From positions 22,276,662 to 22,340,661 of the forward strand of contig NC_045447.1 in NCBI RefSeq assembly GCF_002776525.5: DNA of 64,000 nt, read 5' to 3'. Below are positions 57,071 to 64,000 of the stretch, piece by piece. Within the stretch, counting starts at the first letter, position 1; each line of letters opens with the position of its first letter. This DNA comes from Piliocolobus tephrosceles (Eukaryota; Chordata; Mammalia; Primates; Cercopithecidae). The notes below the pieces were generated by a model. It did no database searches. It was given only the letters and a program-made list of their open reading frames with translations, and was not told where the DNA came from. Made by a program: the position numbers and the translations under genes.

Positions 57071-58112
57071 AAAGGCACACCAAAATCCACAAAGAGAAAT
57101 GGAGAGATAAAGAGAGGCTAGAAGTGAAAGAATGCTATGCAATTAAAAGTGTACTGTCTAGGTGACCCCTGTGGAAGGACGTTCTCTGTGTGAAGCTTGC
57201 ACTGCTCCTGAGTTTAGATTGGGAGAGTCCATGGTATAGAAACGTCCCCACAGATAAATACATGTCGCCACTTCTAAAAGGTGTCTTATCTCTATTATAA
57301 TTTTCCTAGACTGTCCAAGGGATTGCATTTCTGCATTTCCATTTGAATTACAATGCGCTTTTGAATGTCAGCTGAAACATTCCTAGACTACTTTTTAAAG
57401 GAGTTTTTGGCTGTTTAAAAGGCATCTCAGGGGTTGTGGGTGGAGGAGGAGAAGGGAATGATTATTCAGCTGTCGCCTCTTCTTTTGAGGACAGGTGTGG
57501 CCAAGGAGCTGATGAGAGCTGGATAATTCTCCAGAGCCTTCAGTTTCCTGAGGGAACTTGCTTCTAAGATGGCAACAAGATATGAACGTAGTTGTTCTTA
57601 GGGTCTGAGACCTGCAGGGTCTTGGTTTACTTCCTCAGTCATTCAATATCCTGCAGACAGTTTTCAGGTTCCATCTTCTTGACCTTTCAGTAGCCTTTGA
57701 CAAAGTTGTCTGCTTCCTGTGTGAGGCACTTTTTGTGTTCATTTCGGTGATACCAGATCTTCATGGTTTTCTACCTCCCATCTGAACTGTCGCATCTCTC
57801 TCTTCTGCAGGTTCATCCTCTTCCGCATCATTAGTAAGTGAGGTTTCACAGGAGCCTGTCTTATGGGCCACTCCTTCTAGACTGTTCCTATGGTCATGAT
57901 CTCTGTTGTGATCCCCACACTGATGAGTCCTACTTTATACCTCCAACCTCAAGCTTTCCTCTGATATTTGCTATCATTCTAGTTCTCCTGCCTGCCCAAC
58001 CTCCACTCCACACAACCTAATACTTTTCTAGTGTTCTAGTGAGAAGCACCACCATCTGTTTAGAAGCAGAACCAGAAACCTAGGAATCCTTCTCAACACC
58101 CTCTCTCAAGAT

Positions 58113-58275
58113 CTGAGAGCACTGACTTCGATCTACTTGACCCCAGGGCAGTCACCTCTGAATCTTAACTCCTTAATTTTATCCTAGGTGAAAAATTCCA
58201 GCCTGGCTGCATTTGTCTATGGTGGTAGGAGTTGGCTAACTATCCCTTTCCTCTCCCTTTCTACCTTAGTTTCTG
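58113..58275 (+). repeat. Local duplication, shorter copy (163 bp)
   Basis: Closely matches 59793-60002: TGAGAGCACTGA, CCCCAGGGCAGTCACCTCT, TTAATTTTATCCTAGGTGAA, TAGGAGTTGGCTAACTATCC. It lacks 31 and 16 bases present in the longer copy. It interrupts an L2. Confidence 0.93.
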
Positions 58276-58503
58276 AGAAGGTCTTCTGCTGAATTTTCCC
58301 CTCCATTTCCAAACCATTCCAAGTTCTGTCAATTTTAATTCTCAAATAACTCTTAAATTTGCCTACTTTTTCTATCTCACTGTTGCCACCCTATTCCAAG
58401 TCACTATCACGGCTTGTCTGGACTCCAGCTTTGTTCTCCTGCCTGGTCTGCCTGCATCTACCCTGCCACCGTGAATCCTAACCACACGGCAGCACTGAGG
58501 ATG

Positions 58504-59070
58504 TGTATTAGCCAGGATAACAGAACCGACAGGATGGATATGTAGCAAGAGACTTATAGGTAGATATATAGATATAGATACAGGCATAGATATGTAAATA
58601 TAGGTGATATAGATACAGATTTATTATAATAAATTGGCTGGCATAATTATTGAGGCTGAGAACGTCCAACATCTGTAGTCAGCAAGCTGGAGACCTAGGA
58701 GAGCAGATGGTGTAATTCTAGTCCAAATCCAAGGCCCTGAGAACCAGGAGACCCAATGCTATAAGTTCCAGTCTGAAGGCTGGCAGGCTTGAGATCCAAG
58801 AAAAGAAGATGTTTCCATTGGAGTCGAGGCAGGAAAAGACCAATGTCCTAGCTCAAGACATTCAGGCAGGAGGGTCAACCTTTTGGTTCTACTGGGGCCT
58901 TCAACTGACTGGTTTAAGTCCACTCACATTAAGGAGGACAATCTGCTTAGTCAGTCTACTAATTCAAATATTAATCTCTCCAAATTCATCCTCAAATACA
59001 TACCCAGAATACTATTTGACCGAATAGTTTGATAACCCAGTCAAGTTAACGCATGAAATTAACCATTACA
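58504..59070 (-). mobile_element. ERVL-type solo LTR, antisense, with 5-bp duplication
   Basis: Begins TGTATTAGCCAGGATAACAG, ends AATTAACCATTACA, and is flanked by GGATG on both sides (58499-58503 and 59071-59075). It contains an expanded ATAG-rich segment (58555-58620) and, in reverse, an AATAAA near its 3' end. Likely an MLT2/ERVL-related LTR; the family name is uncertain. Confidence 0.85.
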
Positions 59071-59792
59071 GGATGTTTCTAAAATAGAGATCCCATCATG
59101 TTATTCCCTGGATTAAAACTTCTAGGTGCCTTGTCACTGCCATGAGGATAATTTGCAAATTCCTTCCCATGGCCGCAGGGCTCTAACAGATCTGATCTGT
59201 CCTCGGCCAACCTCTTCAGCCCCGTGTGTCTCTGTGCTTTCTGCCATTTTGTCATACTGACCTTCCTTCAAGTCCTAGAACAAGCTGCAATCCTTTTGTC
59301 ACTTGGCCTTCTGCTGATTTTTTCCCCCCATTTTTGCTGAGATCACTTCATATCACCCAACTCAAATGTCACTTTCTCAGGAAACCTTTCAAGAAGCCTC
59401 AGGCTATGTCAGGATCCTTTGCTACATTTTTATTTTCTTAGAATGATGTTCTTTTGCTACACATAACCCGTTTGTAAGTTCACATTTATTAGTTTACATC
59501 TTTCTCTCTTGCTGCACTGTAAGCTCTGTGAAGGCAGGGACCATGCCTGCTTGGCTAATGCCTAGTCAGTGCCTGGCATATTGATAGCATTCAGTAATGT
59601 TTATTGAAATAAATGAGTGAGTGAGCCTTGGAGGGTCATAAATGCCTTAGTGGTATAGGCAAAGTGTTGTTCATCTACATTTGTGGTTTATTTGGGATGA
59701 AAGTCTCCATAGCTTTCTTGCAGTCTCAAAGGGTTCTCTGACTCCAGAAAGGATGAAGACTACTGAGGTATTAAAAGCACTTTGTTGAAAAT

Positions 59793-60002
59793 TTGAGAGC
59801 ACTGATTTTGAACTCAGATAAACCTGGCTTTTCTGATTCCTAGCTGCTTGACCCCAGGGCAGTCACCTCTAAATCTTAACTCGTTAATTTTATCCTAGGT
59901 GAAAAATCCCAGCCTGGATGCATTTGTCCATGGTAGGGTCCCAGCATGGTGGTAGGAGTTGGCTAACTATCCCTTTCCTCTCCCTTTGTGCCTTAGCTTC
60001 TG
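59793..60002 (+). repeat. Local duplication, longer copy (210 bp), with MIR core
   Basis: Contains GATTTTGAACTCAGATAAAC and GATTCCTAGCTGCTTGACCC, a MIR-like core lacking in the copy at 58113. The longer form is more likely the source. Confidence 0.93.
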
Positions 60003-60339
60003 TGCAGTTATCTGTAGGATCAATGTAGCTCTAGGGAAGTATTTACTTGGAGAAGGTGGAGAGACTGGAGGAGATTAAATATGAGCTGGACACTCACTAG
60101 TCTACGGCAGGCCAGAAGACGGAGCCAACTTATTTCTCCTCAGAACCGTGCAAAAAGACGATACAGGATGTGGTTCATTAAACACAAATAGGCCCATGAG
60201 TCTGCCATTTCCACAAGATGAAATTACCAAAAAAAGCATTTGTTCCTCGGTTTAGATTGAGTCCATCTGGAACGGAACACCCTAGTCTTTTCCTTATTGG
60301 TGCATACCAAGATTAATAGTCCTCTGCATGTGCTCAGTG

Positions 60340-60510
60340 CAGTGCATCACACAAAGCACTTTCACATACATTATTTCATCCAGTTTACTCCTCACAAAAA
60401 GTCTGTAAGTCAGGTGTTGTTATCTGCATTTCATGCTTGAGGAAACTGAGGCTCAGAAGGGAAAGTAACTTGTCAGGATTCACACCAGGGAATTTGGCAA
60501 AGAAGGGATT
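60340..60510 (+). repeat. MIR element
   Basis: CACACAAAGCACTTTCACAT, CATTTCATGCTTGAGGAAAC, TGAGGCTCAGAAGGGAAAGT, GGATTTGAACCCAGGCTGCT. Confidence 0.85.
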
Positions 60511-61715
60511 TGAACCCAGGCTGCTTTAATCATGGAGTTGGTTTTGGTTCAACCATACCACAGCAGCCTCAGAGAACTCTTTAGATGTTGGCATCAAACC
60601 CAAAGGTAAACATTTGCTCTCCTGTTGTTTCTCTTATCCACAGTTAAAAGAAATGAGGAAAGCTAAGACTTGGAATTTAGACCTTCAGCTTGAGCAGGGG
60701 TGAAAATATTCTCTGTGCCACCAATATCCCCCTGCATAACTTGCTTCCAAATCTTAGCTTCAGGGCTGCATTATAAAGTCAAACCCTACAAAGTCAGAGT
60801 GGGAAGAGGCATTAGCAATCACATAGTCAGGCCTGTGTTTTTCTTCATGTGCCCATGGTAATCAACTGCCTGGAATACTGCATTGAGACTCTGGGCCAGG
60901 ACTCTGCTCAGTGGAAAAGAATGCAGTGATTACTTAGCAATATCTGTCATGGATGTGACAATAAGAAATAGTGATTTGTGTAAGGTGTTTTCTATTCTTA
61001 TCTTGGTTAGCCATTCCCATTCTACAGATGGGAAAGATGAGGTCAGCTTTATGCAATCAACTAGAAACTGCAGTGGTGAAGAGAGAAATTTAACAACCAG
61101 GTAGAAGCATTGTTTGGCCTTCCCTCTCCTGGCAACTTAGAACGAATTCAAAGATTACCTGTTGCCAAAGCCTCCCACATACTCATAGATGGCAGAGTCA
61201 TTGGTTGGCAGACTGCTTATTATATTATTTGGGGTATATGTGTGTGCATCATTACCTAAAGCACTAGAGACCATCCCCACTGTCCATCTTCCTAGGGGAA
61301 GTGACAAGAGATTGATGCTGTTGTAAACTAGGTTACTCTGATTCAGACAGGGGCCAAACTAGACTCATTCCCGGTCACAGTCCCAGTCCCAGACAGAGAT
61401 GTAGGACCTAAGGGAGCAGGATTGTTAGATAGGACCCTTTTCTCTCAGCAGTCTGGCACTAAAAATGTGGAATTTCCCTGGAGATGAATGTGGAGCTTTT
61501 GCTATCTCTCTGCCTTCAGCCCCTTAATGAGAACAAAATGGTCTGGAGGGAATACAGATATACATATTGAAGTTTTTGCCTTCCCTCAGTCATTATCAGC
61601 AGGTCTAACCTACCAGCCTGAGAGCAGCCTTGCTCACAGACAGTCCTTTGAGATACCACACCCCCGGGGGCCCTGTTCTTCCCCCTCTGCCTCTCATTTC
61701 TTTCCTTTATCCTTT
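60511..61715. other. Intronic sequence, nothing recognised
   Basis: Unique-looking. Small ORFs only. Confidence 0.5.
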
Positions 61716-61719
61716 CTCA

Positions 61720-62165
61720 CCACTCTATCATTCCACAATAGTTCCTTAAGCGCCTAATATGAGGTGCTAAGGAGGCTAAGGCAAGTGAGACACAGTCTCT
61801 GCTCTCAAGATCCCACAGTCAAATGGGAAAGACTAATAGGTGAACAGATTATTTTATAAATGCTTTATAATTTGATAAATGCTGTGATAGAGGAAAGCAT
61901 TAGGTGTGCATGTGTAGGGAGGGTGGGGAGTGGAGGGACCAAGGATGAGAGATGGGCCCCTAACCTACTGAGGGTGGGCTGGGAAGTCTTCCTGGAGGAA
62001 AAGATGTCTAAACAGGAACCTGAGGGTGAATAGGCATTTGCCAACTGGGAAGGTGGGGAGGAAGGAGACTCCACGCAAGGAGACAACAATGCAAAGCTAG
62101 ATTTGTAGGAAGGCCTGGCACCTTTAGGAATGGCGAGGCCTCTTGGACCAGGAAGGAGCAATAGT
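61720..62165 (+). repeat. Ancient LINE-like repeat
   Basis: TTCCTTAAGCGCCTAATATG, CTCTCAAGATCCCACAGTCA, GGAAGTCTTCCTGGAGGAAA, GGACCAGGAAGG. Same family as 7685-8290. Confidence 0.6.
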
Positions 62166-62554
62166 GCCTGCATCCCCTCAGTGCTCTTAGGGAATGCTAT
62201 TGGCTTCTTTGTTAGACCTTTGAATGTCACTGGGCCTGGGTCTCCCAGTAGTTAGAGACACTCCCATTGCTTCTGTCCACAGCTGAGAACTGTCACAAAT
62301 AGGGAAGATTGAATCTCCAAATGCCTTAAATTAAGTGAAAACAACTGGCCACTTTGGGAGATACCAAGGGAATAACTGGAAAAACGTTTAGACCTCACAT
62401 GATTCTTATGCAGATGATGTGAGATCATGTGATTATGTGGCTCATAGCAGGAACTCAACACAAGTCAGTCATTGATGCCTTCTCCTTCCCACAGGTGTAA
62501 GTTTCAACAAATGGCAACATACATATGAAGCTATGTATCATCTGTTCCATTCTC

Positions 62555-62730
62555 TAGATGTGTGACTTAGGTCAGGTCTTTTTGGTTCCTGGAACTCAAT
62601 TCTCTTATCTTTAACATGGGTATAATAATGCTTATCTTGCAGTATTGTTATGAGATTTAAATGAATTGATGTTTGTAAAGTGATTATTCCTGCACCTGGC
62701 ATATAACAAATGCTCAGGAAATGCTATTTT
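62555..62730 (+). repeat. MIR element
   Basis: GTGTGACTTAGGTCAGGTCT, TCTTATCTTTAACATGGGTA, CTTATCTTGCAGTATTGTTA, CCTGGCATATAACAAATGCT. Confidence 0.85.
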
Positions 62731-63104
62731 GATCATCATTCATTATCATCATAAGACATAATTAAGCCAATAATGATTATTATTACTATTAGTTTTCTCA
62801 AGCAAAAGGCATAATGATATAGCCTTTTCTGGTCCTGACTACAGCAGCCTAAGATACATGTCTTCTTCCTGCCAGACTTCCTATGTCATGGCTGTTTCTC
62901 TCTGGCTAATCTGCCAGCTTTTGAATTTGAGCTCTTCCTAAACCTGGAGGTGGGAATAGAAGGTGAGATTGTCAGATAGCACAGCCTGGAGCTCAGCAGT
63001 AGGGCACATGGCAACATGTTTGCACAGATGAATACCAAGTTTATATTGTTCTAGAAGAATGTATAGGTGTGTGTGTATATGTGTGTTGGAAGAGAAGGTG
63101 ACAG

Positions 63105-63480
63105 AGGAAAGGTCGATAATTATTTACATGTGTTGAGTTCCTATTATGAGCCACTTAATCACATGATCTCATATTGTCTTCATAACAACCCTGTGAGGTC
63201 CAGATTATTATCTCTGTCTTCCTAATGTGAAAACTTATCTGCTCAAGGTTACATGGCTAATAAAAGGTAGAGCCAAGATTCCATCCTAGGGCTGTCTGAC
63301 TTCCAAGTCCTTATGTCATGTACTGAGAATTCACTACATGCCAGGAGGTATGCTGGGCATTTCACATGTACAATTTCATGTAATCCCTACAACTTCCTAC
63401 AATTGGTATCTTTATGCCAGTAAACTGAGATTTGGGAGTGAGGGGTGAGATATACCACCCAAAGGCACAGAGTTGGCAAA
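63105..63480 (+). repeat. Two adjacent MIR-like fragments
   Basis: First: GAGTTCCTATTATGAGCCAC, GCTCAAGGTTACATGGCTAA (63125-63300). Second: AGAATTCACTACATGCCAGG, GGAGGTATGCTGGGCATTTC (63320-63480). Same orientation. Confidence 0.7.
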
Positions 63481-64000
63481 TGGTATTCTCTCATGCCTTC
63501 TCTTTCTTCTATCTTTTCTTTCTCCAATTCTCTTACCATTTACATTTTACTATTACTTAGCCAAAGTGGGCACTCCCAAAGTTCTCCTTGAGTGCCATTT
63601 CTCTTCTCCCTGCAACAATTAGAAGTACTTAGTCAGGAAGAGTGGAACAAGAGGGAGACTGATCAGCAGGATGTAAGCCTGCATGATGCTCACCAGCAGG
63701 CTCCAGACCCTTGTTTCCTAGCAACCCCTTGGCTCTGAGATGGGCCTTAGAAATCAACTCGACCACTGATACATTGGGTAGGAGCTGGCCTTAGTTGTCT
63801 TCACCTGACGTACCAGCCCTAGGCCCCAGGCTTTCCTCTTTAGGGTCCTTTGTCTTTAGGGTCTTTCTTGCTGTTCCCTCCCATTCCACAGATGCCCAGA
63901 AAGAAGGGTCTTTTGGAGATCTTGACTCAATAAGTCTCCAGGATATGGGGCACCAGAATCATTGAAGTTTACAACTAGAAAGATCCTTAATTTAACAAAT
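63481..64000. other. Intronic sequence to window end
   Basis: No repeat or exon recognised. Confidence 0.5.

Larger units (their letters stand above)
58055..59625 (+). mobile_element. L2 LINE split by an LTR and by a local duplication
   Basis: Pieces: 58055-58112 (CAGAAACCTAGGAATCCTTC), 58276-58498 (CATTCCAAGTTCTGTCAATT), 59076-59625 (CAAATGTCACTTTCTCAGGA, AAGCTCTGTGAAGGCAGGGA, ATAAATGAGTGAGTGAG tail). The order is that of an L2 3' half. The intervening parts are an LTR (58504-59070) and a copy of downstream sequence (58113-58275). Confidence 0.8.
52111..64000 (+). other. ASTN2: ASTN2 intron (5' part), downstream of exon C
   Basis: Starts with GTAAGC and runs past the window end with no acceptor/exon that I can match to the rest of ASTN2. 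It holds MIR fragments, a GA-rich tract, an L2 interrupted by an LTR, and a local duplication. No Alu was recognised in this 12 kb, against eight in the preceding 52 kb. Confidence 0.85.

Overview
This window looks like primate, almost certainly human, nuclear DNA. It carries Alu elements (including an AluY-like copy), a primate-age L1PA 3' end, ERVL-MaLR LTRs, and many worn MIR/L2 fragments. Protein coding is sparse and confined to short exons with GT/AG splice sites. No bacterial, plasmid or phage gene organisation is visible, and almost every open reading frame over 60 codons is a chance or repeat-derived ORF.

The only gene I can support is astrotactin-2 (ASTN2), read on the + strand. Three consecutive internal coding exons are present: 45100-45224 (125 bp), 49507-49611 (105 bp) and 51931-52110 (180 bp). 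They join in frame with intron phases 2-1-1-1 and encode about 136 residues of the MACPF (membrane-attack-complex/perforin-like) region. This includes a Y-G-S-H-Y signature in the third exon. The window is therefore the end of a >45 kb intron, two short introns (4.3 and 2.3 kb) and the first ~12 kb of the next intron. ASTN2 is a neuronal membrane protein of vesicles and endosomes. It is known to control surface levels of ASTN1 during glia-guided migration and of synaptic proteins in cerebellum.

Layout: 1-11 kb, intron with MaLR LTRs, MER5A, MIRs, two Alus and a 240-nt polypyrimidine tract. 12.1-13.1 kb, a TG-rich degenerate satellite-like tract. 13-24 kb, old LINE/MIR debris, a full-length hAT-type element, one Alu and two MaLR LTRs. 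24.6-27.7 kb, a nested block (L1PA inside a hAT element, facing an antisense L1M). 27.9-45 kb, LTRs, Alus, L2, an L1P/Alu nest, twin (CA)n runs and a strong CTCF-like motif. 45.1-52.1 kb, the exons. 52-64 kb, downstream intron with a GA-rich tract, an L2 split by an LTR, and a local 163/210-bp dispersed duplication.

I found no undescribed gene system. The most useful second looks are an in-frame alternative acceptor 54 nt upstream of the first exon, two frame-neutral MACPF exons, the local duplication inside an L2, a 27-nt near-perfect palindrome, the CTCF-like site, and the higher-order structure of the TG-rich tract. Repeat family names rest on recognition by eye, and boundaries without a stated target-site duplication are approximate.
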